DNA of 14,267 bases from CBDUVZ01 sp965370805 (GCA_965370805.1 CBDUVZ010000080.1:1-14267), one strand, 5' to 3'. Positions 7,194-13,443 are shown, counted from the first letter of the stretch. Numbers and translations: made by a program. Notes: a model not told the origin generated them from the sequence alone.

Positions 7194-8390
7194 CTACTTC
7201 AGAATCCCGCGCAGTGCAGCAGCCTGGTCCGTTTTCTCCCAGGTGAAGAAATCAAGGTCCCGACCGGACTGAGGGTCCTTCTTCTTCACCGGCTTGCGAC
7301 CGAAGTGGCCGTAGGCGGCGGTCGGCCGGAAGATCGGCTTCTGCAGTTTGAGGTGGCGAATCATGTCGCGCGGCTTCAACGGGAACGTCCGCTGGATCAG
7401 CCGCACCAGCTTGCTGTCATCGACCAGTCCGGTGCCGAACGTATCAACCCAGACGTCGGTCGGAGTCGCCCGGCCGATAACGTAGGCAAGTCTTACTTCA
7501 ATCCGGTCGCACAGTCTCGCGGCCACACAGTTCTTGGCGATGTAGCGGGCCATGTACGTTGCCGAGCGGTCGACCTTGGTCGGGTCCTTGCCCGAGAAGG
7601 CCCCGCCGCCGTGCGGCACCCGGCCGCCATAGGTATCGACAACCAGCTTGCGTCCGGTCATGCCGGTATCCGACTGCGGCCCGCCGACGCAGAACTTGCC
7701 GGTCTGGTTCACGTAGAACCTGGTTTTGCGGTCGATGAGTTGGGCCGGAATCACAGTCCGGACAACGGTATCAATCAGTTCCTGCCGGGCCACTTTCGTC
7801 ATTCGACGCCCGGAACGGTCCAGCACCTGTTCGTCATGCTGGGCCGCAATCACAACGCTGTCAACGCGCACCGGGATACCGTCCTGGTAGTCGACAGTCA
7901 CCTGGCTTTTCCCGTCCGGGCGCAGCCAGGGCAGAATCCGTTTCTTGCGGACTTCGGCCAGTCGGGCGGCAAGCCGGTGGGCAAGCATAATCGGCAAAGG
8001 CATCAACTCCTTCGTCTCCCGCGTGGCATAGCCGAACATTACACCCTGGTCCCCGGCGCCGCCGGTATCAACGCCCTGGGCGATATCCGGGGACTGACGG
8101 CCGATAGCATCCAGCACCGCGCAGGCCGCCGCGTTCATGCCCGACTCGGCCCTGGTGTACCCGATATCTTCGAGCACACCGCGCACCAACCGCGGCAAGT
8201 CGACCCAGGTGCTGGTCGTGATCTCACCACCGACGAGAACGAGGCCGGCGGTCGCGAATGTCTCGCAGGCAACCCGTCCTTTCGGGTCCCGGCGCATCAC
8301 TTCGTCCAGCACCGCGTCCGATATCTGGTCGCAGACTTTGTCCGGATGGCCTTCGGTCACCGACTCTGAAGTGTATCGAGTCCTTTTCAA
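7194..8390 (-). CDS. metK: S-adenosylmethionine synthetase (methionine adenosyltransferase)
   Basis: Makes S-adenosylmethionine from methionine and ATP in the cytosol. 398 residues, full family length. Diagnostic motifs are present: 'SVTEGHPDKVCDQISDAVLD' with HPDK at 15-18, 'GAGDQGVMFGYA' with GAGDQG at 111-116, and the P-loop-like 'GGGAFSGKD' at 261-269. The start codon is TTG (8388-8390); it is fixed by the family N-terminus (a few residues before 'TSESVTEGHPDK') and by the GAGGAGGT element just upstream. ahcY follows after 12 nt, making a two-gene SAM-cycle operon. The gene has its own promoter and a 76-nt structured leader after miaA. Confidence 0.97.
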   Translation of the reverse strand: MKRTRYTSESVTEGHPDKVCDQISDAVLDEVMRRDPKGRVACETFATAGLVLVGGEITTSTWVDLPRLVRGVLEDIGYTRAESGMNAAACAVLDAIGRQSPDIAQGVDTGGAGDQGVMFGYATRETKELMPLPIMLAHRLAARLAEVRKKRILPWLRPDGKSQVTVDYQDGIPVRVDSVVIAAQHDEQVLDRSGRRMTKVARQELIDTVVRTVIPAQLIDRKTRFYVNQTGKFCVGGPQSDTGMTGRKLVVDTYGGRVPHGGGAFSGKDPTKVDRSATYMARYIAKNCVAARLCDRIEVRLAYVIGRATPTDVWVDTFGTGLVDDSKLVRLIQRTFPLKPRDMIRHLKLQKPIFRPTAAYGHFGRKPVKKKDPQSGRDLDFFTWEKTDQAAALRGILK

Positions 8391-8394
8391 GTAG

Positions 8395-8402
8395 ACCTCC
8401 TC
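8395..8402 (-). promoter_or_regulatory. Strong Shine-Dalgarno that supports the TTG start of metK
   Basis: GAGGAGGT on the minus strand, 4 nt before TTG 8388-8390. The near-perfect anti-16S match probably compensates for the weak start codon. The same 4-nt spacing occurs at the propeller gene (13066-13071). Confidence 0.8.
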
Positions 8403-8415
8403 TAACGGGAATTCC

Positions 8416-8466
8416 GCAGTTCACTGCCCGGCGACATGCGGCATTCTTCCGGGGTCTCCTGTCGCC
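8416..8466 (-). promoter_or_regulatory. Structured 5' leader of metK, no known riboswitch recognised
   Basis: If transcription starts at about 8466 the leader is 76 nt. Its first bases GGCGACA (8460-8466) pair perfectly with TGTCGCC (8430-8436), enclosing 23 nt; a second small hairpin GCAG-TGAA-CTGC (8416-8427) follows, then the Shine-Dalgarno. An 8-codon open frame (ATG at 8442-8444, stop at 8421-8423; MPHVAGQ) with weak GGAAGA upstream lies across the second arm of the first hairpin. I cannot match the leader to the SAM-I, SAM-II or SAH riboswitch consensus. A regulatory role is inferred from position and structure only. Confidence 0.4.
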
Positions 8467-8472
8467 GTGGCA

Positions 8473-8500
8473 ATCATAGACGAAACACGGCCACCGTCAA
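8473..8500 (-). promoter_or_regulatory. Sigma-70-type promoter for metK-ahcY
   Basis: TTGACG (8495-8500) and TATGAT (8473-8478) with a 16-bp spacer on the minus strand. The -35 box overlaps the miaA stop codon. The predicted start near 8466 coincides with the first base of the leader hairpin. Confidence 0.6.
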
Positions 8501-9414
8501 CCGGCAACTCCGGTCAGCATCTCCCCAATCAGGGATTCAAGCCTGTCCGCCGTTGACCCGGTGTCCTCGTGCTCGATCCAGTGCGCGCCCTTGAGCGAGC
8601 GGAACCATGAGAGCTGGCGCTTCGCATAGGCGCGGGTCTTGGTCTTGGCTCCGGCAACCGCCGCGGCCAGGTCCAGCTTTCCGTCCAGATGCAGCAGCAA
8701 CTCGGCGTAGCCGTACGCATCGGCAACCGGACTGTCCGTTCCCAGTCCGGCTTCCTTCAACTGGCGGACTTCGTCGAGCAGCCCGGCTTCCATCATCCGG
8801 TCGAACCGCTCGTCAATCTGTTGATGGAGCCTGGGTCGGGGTATTGACAGCACCACGTAGACCGGGGTGAACTCCGGCTTCGGGTGCGCTTCCTGCTCCA
8901 GTTCGGTCATGGTCCTGCCGGTCAGTTCTCGTATCTCCAGGGCGCGGACTATCCGCTGCCGGTCGTTCGGATGGAGTCTGGCGGCCCGCTCGGGATCGGT
9001 CTGCTTCAGCCGGGCGTACAGTGACGGCAGGGATTCCTGTTCGAGCCGCTTCCGGATGTCCGGGTTCGGCTTCGGGGCATCGAAGAACGGCTCGAACACG
9101 GCCCGGATGTACAGGCCCGAGCCGCCGACCATCATGAACCGCTTGCCTTCCCGAACCAGCCGGCGCATCACCGCGGTCGCGTCGCGGGCGTAGTCCGCGG
9201 CGGAATAGGCAATCTTCGGGTCCACCCGGTCGACCATGTGGAACGGGATTTCCGAGCGCAGGTCCTTGTCCGGTTTCGCGGTGCCGATGTCCAGCCACGA
9301 ATAGACCTGGCGGGAATCCGCGGAAATCAGTTCCAGGCTGTGTCGCCGGGCAAGCTCGGCGGCGACTTCGGTCTTGCCGACCCCGGTCGGACCGGTCAGA
9401 ACCAGGACCCTCAC
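8497..9414 (-). CDS. miaA: tRNA dimethylallyltransferase
   Basis: Transfers a dimethylallyl group to N6 of A37 in tRNAs reading UNN codons, the first step toward ms2i6A. 305 residues, normal family length. Motifs: P-loop 'GPTGVGKT' (8-15), 'SADSRQVYSWLDIGTAKP' (31-48; the DSxQ catalytic/substrate loop with D33), 'HMVDRVDP' (59-66), 'MVGGSGLYIRAV' (95-106) and a C-terminal 'TRAYAKRQLSWFR'. The frame is open to 9576, but the GTG at 9412-9414 starts right at the beta-strand before the P-loop and overlaps the mutL stop as GTGA, so it is chosen; AGGAAG lies 11 nt upstream. mutL-miaA adjacency is conserved in many bacteria. hfq, the usual next gene in proteobacteria, is not here; metK follows instead. 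Confidence 0.96.
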   Translation of the reverse strand: MRVLVLTGPTGVGKTEVAAELARRHSLELISADSRQVYSWLDIGTAKPDKDLRSEIPFHMVDRVDPKIAYSAADYARDATAVMRRLVREGKRFMMVGGSGLYIRAVFEPFFDAPKPNPDIRKRLEQESLPSLYARLKQTDPERAARLHPNDRQRIVRALEIRELTGRTMTELEQEAHPKPEFTPVYVVLSIPRPRLHQQIDERFDRMMEAGLLDEVRQLKEAGLGTDSPVADAYGYAELLLHLDGKLDLAAAVAGAKTKTRAYAKRQLSWFRSLKGAHWIEHEDTGSTADRLESLIGEMLTGVAG

Positions 9415-11039
9415 GTCCGGCCGAACTTCCTTTCCAGTTCCTCGTTCTTGATGCGGATTATCGCCGGTCGGCCGTGGGGACAGAAGTACGGTTCTTCGCA
9501 CGCGAACAGCCGGTTGAACAGGGACTCCATCTCCGGCTGCGTCAATCGCTGGCCGGCTTTGACTGCGGCTTTGCACGCCATCAGCTTTGCCAGCCCGATG
9601 TCCGGCCCGGCTTTGTCCGAACTGGCCTCAGCCAGTTCGGCGAAGAACTCCCTGAGGTCGTCTTTCCCCATGAACGACCCGGCCGGGACCGTCTCGACCA
9701 CCACCGTCCGGCCGCTGAAAACCTTGGTTTCGATTCCCATCCGGGCAATTCGCTTCTCCAGCCGTTCGTACGCCTCGAACTGCTCCGCGGGCAGTTCGAT
9801 TGTAATCGGAAACAGCAATCCCTGGGGCGACGCATGGCGACGTCCTTTCGTTATCTCCTCGAACAGCACCCGTTCGTGCGCCGCGTGCTGGTCGACAATC
9901 ACGTGGCCGGACGTCACCTGGGCAAAAATGTAGCAGTTGTGCAACTGCCAGAAACCCTGCGCGTTCTCATCGTCTCCCCCGGCGAAGCTGCGCTGGAACA
10001 GGAACTCCTCGGCCCCGGACGATTCCGCGTGCCTGGTCCCCAGGGTCTTGCGCACCGCTTCGGACACGAGGTCGAACAGGAAGCGCTCATCCGCGAAATG
10101 CACCTCCTGCTTGGTCGGGTGGATATTGACGTCGAGCCGGGACGGGTCGGTGCTGACCAGCAGGACGAAGTTCGGCCGGTTGTTGCCCAGCACCGGGCCG
10201 TACCCGTCGTAGACCGCCCGCAGCACCGATCGGCTGCGCACCGGCCGGCCGTTGAAATAGACCGCCTGGACGTCGTAGAACGCCTTTGCCTGGCTCGGCT
10301 CGGCCAGGAACCCTTCGAGCGAAACCAGCGGGTTATCCACTTTCAACTCAACCAGGCTCTCGGCAACGTGCCGGTCATAGAGCTCCTGCAGCCGTTCCTT
10401 CCGGTCCGCCGCCACCGGCAGCCGGAGCAAAGACTTGCCGTTCGACACCAGTCCGAACCGGACGCCCGGGAACGCGACCGCGTAGCTCTTCACCGTCTCG
10501 ACGACCAGTCGCAACTCGTAGTTGTCCGATTTCAGGAAACTCCGCCGGGCCGGCAGATTGTAGAAGAGCATCCGGGCCGTAACCGTGGTGCCGACCGGGT
10601 GGGCCGTTTCGGCCAGCTCCTTGACAACACCGCCCTCGACTTCAAGCCTGGTCCCGGGCTTGCTCTCGTCCACATTCGTCTCAACCGTGAAGCGCGACAC
10701 CGCGGCAATCGACGCCAGCGCCTCTCCCCTGAACCCGAAGCTCGTCACCCGCCTCAAGTCGTCGGCGCTCTCCAGCTTGCTCGTCGCGTACCGAGCAACG
10801 GCCAGCCGTACATTGGCCCGGGTCATGCCGGTGCCGTTGTCCACGACTTTTATTACATCCTTACCGCCGGCTTTCACTTCAACTCTTATCTCGGTTCCGC
10901 CTGCATCCAGCGAATTCTCAATCAGTTCCTTGACCGCCGTTGCCGGGCGCGTGATGACTTCCCCTGCCGCGATCCGGCGAACCGTCTCCTCGGGCAGGGC
11001 TTTTACCGGCCGCGGCTCGGGCCGCTTCTGCTCGCTCAT
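9411..11039 (-). CDS. mutL: DNA mismatch repair protein MutL with endonuclease motif
   Basis: Links mismatch recognition by MutS to strand removal. 542 residues. The N-terminal GHKL ATPase has 'KELIENSLDAG' (E38 catalytic, N42 Mg-binding), 'VVDNGTGM' (about 65-72) and 'TSFGFRGEALASIA' (99-112). The C-terminal dimerisation domain carries 'DQHAAHERVLFEE' (about residues 381-393), the DQHA-x2-E-x4-E metal-binding motif of nicking MutL proteins, plus 'ACKAAVKAG', 'CPHGRPAI' (about 520) and a terminal 'FGRT'. It is therefore the endonuclease type found in bacteria lacking MutH-type methyl-directed repair. The frame extends upstream to 11132, but the ATG at 11039 overlaps the previous stop as ATGA and gives a short lead-in to the conserved 'IAAGEV' helix. 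The interdomain linker is short compared with the about 615-residue E. coli protein. Confidence 0.97.
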   Translation of the reverse strand: MSEQKRPEPRPVKALPEETVRRIAAGEVITRPATAVKELIENSLDAGGTEIRVEVKAGGKDVIKVVDNGTGMTRANVRLAVARYATSKLESADDLRRVTSFGFRGEALASIAAVSRFTVETNVDESKPGTRLEVEGGVVKELAETAHPVGTTVTARMLFYNLPARRSFLKSDNYELRLVVETVKSYAVAFPGVRFGLVSNGKSLLRLPVAADRKERLQELYDRHVAESLVELKVDNPLVSLEGFLAEPSQAKAFYDVQAVYFNGRPVRSRSVLRAVYDGYGPVLGNNRPNFVLLVSTDPSRLDVNIHPTKQEVHFADERFLFDLVSEAVRKTLGTRHAESSGAEEFLFQRSFAGGDDENAQGFWQLHNCYIFAQVTSGHVIVDQHAAHERVLFEEITKGRRHASPQGLLFPITIELPAEQFEAYERLEKRIARMGIETKVFSGRTVVVETVPAGSFMGKDDLREFFAELAEASSDKAGPDIGLAKLMACKAAVKAGQRLTQPEMESLFNRLFACEEPYFCPHGRPAIIRIKNEELERKFGRT

Positions 11040-11824
11040 TTCCGGTACTCGGTCAGGTCGATGAACTTCCCGTCCGAAGCGGCCAGCACCTTCACCCCGG
11101 TCCGCTCGCTCATCTCCCGCGCCAGCAGCCACGGCTTGGCCCGCAGCATCGTCATTCCGAAATGGGTCATCACCGCCAGTCCCGGCTTGATTCCTTTCAC
11201 CAACTCCTCGGCATCGGGCAGATGCAGATGGTCCAGGTTCGAAGGCCGGTAGCGCACCACGTTCATAATCAGCACGTCAGCTTTGTAGCTCTCTACCAAC
11301 TCGGGAAAGAAAGCCGTATCCGCGACGTAGGAAACCGACAACCCGGGAATCGTGAACCGGAACCCGTACACCTCGCCCCGGTGCCGGTGCCGAATCGGGG
11401 TAGCCAGTTCGACGTTCCCCAACTGGTAGGTCCCGCCCTCAATCAGGGTGACAACCCCGCCGAGATACTCCCGCAGGTAGCGCAGCACCACCGGGTCCTC
11501 GCCCTCGAGCGCATCGGACGGGGCGAACAGGCTGCCGCCGGGCCGGGTCCCGCCCATGGTCATCGCCTCAATCATGTTATTCACGTCCCCGGCGTGATCC
11601 AGGTGCCGGTGCGACAGCAGGATGCCGCTCAGCCCGGCCGGGTCCAGCCGGTGCCGGCTCCCGGTCATCCGGACCAGAGCGCCCGGGCCCGGGTCAACGA
11701 GGAACTCGGTTCCCGCGAGCGAAAACCAGATGCCGCCCGAAGCCCGCACCTGCCGGGCGACCACGATTCGGGCTCCGCCCGAACCCAGGAACACCAGGCA
11801 ATCACCGCGCGGCTTCTCACTCAT
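11036..11824 (-). CDS. MBL-fold metallohydrolase (RNase Z/phosphodiesterase-like)
   Basis: 262 residues of metallo-beta-lactamase fold. The metal-binding set is complete: H72, H74, D76 and H77 in 'SHRHLDHAGD', H145/H147 in 'IRHRHRG', D169 in 'VADTAFF' and H221 in 'MTHFGM'. The layout ('VDPGPGALVRM' early, 'HLHLPDAEELVKGIKPGLA' before the last His) resembles RNase Z-like and phosphodiesterase-like branches rather than beta-lactamases or glyoxalase II. Substrate is unknown; nucleic acid or a cyclic nucleotide would fit the branch. First gene of the operon with mutL and miaA, its stop overlapping the mutL ATG. No Shine-Dalgarno precedes the ATG, and the promoter places the RNA 5' end within a few bases of it. 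Confidence 0.85.
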   Translation of the reverse strand: MSEKPRGDCLVFLGSGGARIVVARQVRASGGIWFSLAGTEFLVDPGPGALVRMTGSRHRLDPAGLSGILLSHRHLDHAGDVNNMIEAMTMGGTRPGGSLFAPSDALEGEDPVVLRYLREYLGGVVTLIEGGTYQLGNVELATPIRHRHRGEVYGFRFTIPGLSVSYVADTAFFPELVESYKADVLIMNVVRYRPSNLDHLHLPDAEELVKGIKPGLAVMTHFGMTMLRAKPWLLAREMSERTGVKVLAASDGKFIDLTEYRK

Positions 11825-11832
11825 GAACTAGC

Positions 11833-11860
11833 AGCATACACACCCCCGGAACCCAGTCAA
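11833..11860 (-). promoter_or_regulatory. Promoter giving a nearly leaderless MBL-mutL-miaA mRNA
   Basis: TTGACT (11855-11860), 16-bp spacer, TATGCT (11833-11838) on the minus strand. The ATG begins at 11824, only 8 bases after the -10 box, so the transcript would start 0-5 nt before the start codon. The bases between hold no Shine-Dalgarno sequence, which fits leaderless translation. Confidence 0.6.
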
Positions 11861-11918
11861 CAGCCCCGAACACGCTCCCCGCCCGTCTCGTCCGGCTCTC
11901 CTTATGGTTGGACTGCGC

Positions 11919-13061
11919 CTACCGCTGAATCACGACCTTGCGGACGCTTGACACATCACGCCTCACGCTTGACGCCGGACGCACGAAGTAGACGCCGGGG
12001 CTCAAGTGCCGGACGTCGTTCTCCCCCGGCACAAGGTCCACCACCCGACGCCCGGTGATGTCAAGGAGGACCGAATGGAACCGGACCTGCCACAACAGGT
12101 TCGCGGACAGGACAACGGATGACGGCAGTTCTCCCACGCCGGGTGTTTCATCGCAGTGGTAGACTCCATCTTCAGTCCCGGCGTACCAGAAAGCCCGGTA
12201 GTGGTCGGAAAGGCTGTACACGCGGTCAGGCACAGTGGCGTCGGGCCGCCACTTACCTTCCCGGTAATAGTACATACCCGGGTGCTGTTGTGCTCCGGCA
12301 TAGTGGACCCCGACGCAACGGCCACTGTCCAGCGCAAGTTCACGGTTCCAAGTGACGCCATGGTCATTCGTGCGCCAGATTCCGCTTGATCCGACTCCTT
12401 CTCCGATCATGACCGCCCCGGAATCGTAACAGGACCAGCAGATGCCGCGCACGTCCATCTGGCTGTCAGGTCCGGCGAAACGCCAGGACATCCCACGGTC
12501 CGTGCTCAGGTACAGCCCCTGTCCTTTGGTGCCGCACCAGACCAAGCTGTCCCAGATATGTCCTGTCGCCAGGCAGCGGATGTTTGTAGTTGCAAGCCCG
12601 CTGTCAGACCGCGCCCACGTGTGCCCTCCGTCCGTGCTCCGCCACAGGCCACTCTCCAGGGTGTCACTCGCAAGCAGGATGAAGGACGCATCTTGTGGCG
12701 ACACCTCAACCACGCTGGAATAGAGGAGGTACTGCATGACATACCAGGAGTCGCCGCAGTCCGGGGAGCACCAGAGTCCGTCCGAACGTGAACCCCAACC
12801 CCAGGCCAGATACACGCTGTCATCATACGGCATCGGAGCACGAACACAGACTCTCAAGCCCTCGTGCACACCGTAGTCGTACACCTCATGCCACCAGCCG
12901 CCGCGATTGGAAGTGAGGAAGACCGCGGAATCGGTGGCGGCGTAACAGCGGTCGCACGAAGGATTCGCAACAGACCAGACCCTGTGTCCGGAAAGGCCGA
13001 CATGATGCCAGGCCGGGCACAGAACGAAAGCCAGGCAGACTACCAGAATGATTCTTCCCAT
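11919..13061 (-). CDS. Secreted Asp-box (BNR-like) beta-propeller protein with type IX-like sorting tail
   Basis: 380 residues. An N-terminal signal peptide (hydrophobic 'IILVVCLAFVLCPAW', 4-18) is followed by repeated Asp-box hairpins of the S/T-x-D/N-x-G-x-x-W type at about 50-57, 99-106 (SPDCGDSW), 142-149 (STDGGHTW), 186-193 (STDRGMSW) and 231-238 (TNDHGVTW), as in sialidase/VPS10/Ycf48-like propellers; no catalytic function follows from these. The last 70 residues hold 'LLDITGRRVVDLVPGENDV', 'LSPGVYFVR' and a final 'VRKVVIQR', the pattern of type IX secretion C-terminal sorting domains. The mature part has about 11 cysteines, unusual for this fold and suggesting disulfides. The ATG at 13061 is chosen over the GTG at 13067 because GGAGGT (13066-13071) is 4 nt upstream of the ATG and covers the GTG. 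It is the second cistron behind the micro-gene. Confidence 0.82.
   Translation of the reverse strand: MGRIILVVCLAFVLCPAWHHVGLSGHRVWSVANPSCDRCYAATDSAVFLTSNRGGWWHEVYDYGVHEGLRVCVRAPMPYDDSVYLAWGWGSRSDGLWCSPDCGDSWYVMQYLLYSSVVEVSPQDASFILLASDTLESGLWRSTDGGHTWARSDSGLATTNIRCLATGHIWDSLVWCGTKGQGLYLSTDRGMSWRFAGPDSQMDVRGICWSCYDSGAVMIGEGVGSSGIWRTNDHGVTWNRELALDSGRCVGVHYAGAQQHPGMYYYREGKWRPDATVPDRVYSLSDHYRAFWYAGTEDGVYHCDETPGVGELPSSVVLSANLLWQVRFHSVLLDITGRRVVDLVPGENDVRHLSPGVYFVRPASSVRRDVSSVRKVVIQR
11958..11976 (-). repeat. Sorting-tail DNA repeat, copy 1
   Basis: A 19-bp unit rich in GCGT inside the codons for the Ser-Val-Arg-rich linker of the propeller protein's tail. It matches 17 of 19 bases with the copy at 13103-13121. 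Within this copy's surroundings TCAAGCGT also occurs twice, which explains the doubled 'SSVRRDVSSVRK'. Confidence 0.6.
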
Positions 13062-13065
13062 AGTC

Positions 13066-13071
13066 ACCTCC
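13066..13071 (-). promoter_or_regulatory. Shine-Dalgarno for the propeller gene
   Basis: GGAGGT on the minus strand, 4 nt before ATG 13061, sharing its first base with the stop codon of the upstream micro-gene (13071-13073), so the two cistrons are very probably translated from one mRNA. Confidence 0.75.
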
Positions 13072-13172
13072 TACTGGAGGATAACGGTCTTCCGGACATT
13101 TGACGCCTCACGCTCAACGCCCGACGCGACGGTCGCGGCCAGGAGGATGACGGCGAAGATGGCTTTTCTCAC
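13071..13172 (-). CDS. 33-residue micro-protein: signal peptide joined to a sorting-tail end
   Basis: GTG start at 13170-13172, preceded by AAGGAG (13175-13180). The product begins 'RKAIFAVILLAATVASG', a complete-looking signal peptide (basic n-region, hydrophobic core, A-x-A/S-G-like cleavage area), and goes straight into 'VEREASNVRKTVILQ', which resembles the last strand of the neighbouring protein's sorting domain (...SSVRKVVIQR). No cargo lies between. It is either an internal-deletion remnant of a type IX-like cargo gene, perhaps joined at GCGT-rich repeats, or a real micro-gene. In its favour are an upstream promoter, a short leader and a Shine-Dalgarno; against are its size and lack of any domain. 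The open frame extends upstream to 13454, but that part is low-complexity and untranslatable from the promoter. Confidence 0.5.
   Translation of the reverse strand: MRKAIFAVILLAATVASGVEREASNVRKTVILQ
13103..13121 (-). repeat. Sorting-tail DNA repeat, copy 2
   Basis: The counterpart of 11958-11976 (17 of 19 identical), here encoding 'VEREAS' of the micro-protein. The shared bases show that the two tail ends are related at DNA level, not just by motif. Confidence 0.55.
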
Positions 13173-13191
13173 TACTCCTTCAGTCGCAGAC

Positions 13192-13220
13192 AGTATGCGG
13201 CCGGAAAACGACGCTGTCAA
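13192..13220 (-). promoter_or_regulatory. Promoter for the micro-gene and propeller gene
   Basis: Perfect -35 TTGACA (13215-13220), 17-bp spacer and CATACT (13192-13197, four of six consensus bases) on the minus strand. The start site would be near 13185, about 12 nt before the micro-gene's GTG. Confidence 0.55.
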
Positions 13221-13259
13221 GCAGATGCCGCACGCCGGATGCCCGACGCGGAACGCATC

Positions 13260-13303
13260 GGGGACATGACCCAATCCCGTCCCGGGATTGGAATCGTGTC
13301 CCC
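13260..13303. repeat. Long REP-like hairpin
   Basis: A 44-base imperfect palindrome: GGGGACATGA (13260-13269) pairs with TCGTGTCCCC (13294-13303; 10 bp with one G-T pair), then a 1x2 internal loop, then a perfect 9-bp inner stem CCAATCCCG/CGGGATTGG (13271-13279 and 13283-13291) closed by a 3-nt loop. It lies between the divergent-from-nothing 3' end of the 13444 gene and the 13192 promoter, both on the minus strand, so it could end the upstream transcript, but there is no U-run on either strand. The GGGGACA...TGTCCCC ends recall REP sequences mobilised by REP-associated tyrosine transposases; no such transposase is in the window. Confidence 0.6.
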
Positions 13304-13443
13304 CATCCCATTTGGCTTCTAGCTCTTGGCTTCCGCCTTGGCGACCTTGGCGGTTGTCTCGTCCGCTTTGGTCATTGGGACCTTGGTCATTTCCGCCCCG
13401 GCAGTTACCTCCTCCGCTCCTGAGCCCCTGGTGTCCTGGTGTT
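13304..13443. other. Low-complexity intergenic tract
   Basis: Built from short imperfect repeats: on the minus strand ATGACCAAG and ATGACCAAA 17 bases apart in register, then several GCCAAGG units. It contains a 23-codon open frame (13319-13390; Lys/Ala/Thr-rich, MTKVPMTKADETTAK...) with GGAGGT 16 nt before its ATG, too far for a convincing start. I see no gene I can support here. Confidence 0.4.

Noticed and set aside
6141..8369. 742-codon open frame on the plus strand
   Set aside because: It is the antisense shadow of ahcY and metK, whose motifs are unmistakable; long open antisense frames are expected with G/C-biased third positions.
8391..8466. Known SAM-I, SAM-II or SAH riboswitch before metK
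   Set aside because: None of the conserved core elements I know could be placed on the leader; kept only as an unrecognised structured leader.
9474..11252. 592-codon open frame on the plus strand
   Set aside because: Antisense shadow of mutL; His/Arg/Gln-rich with no recognisable domain.
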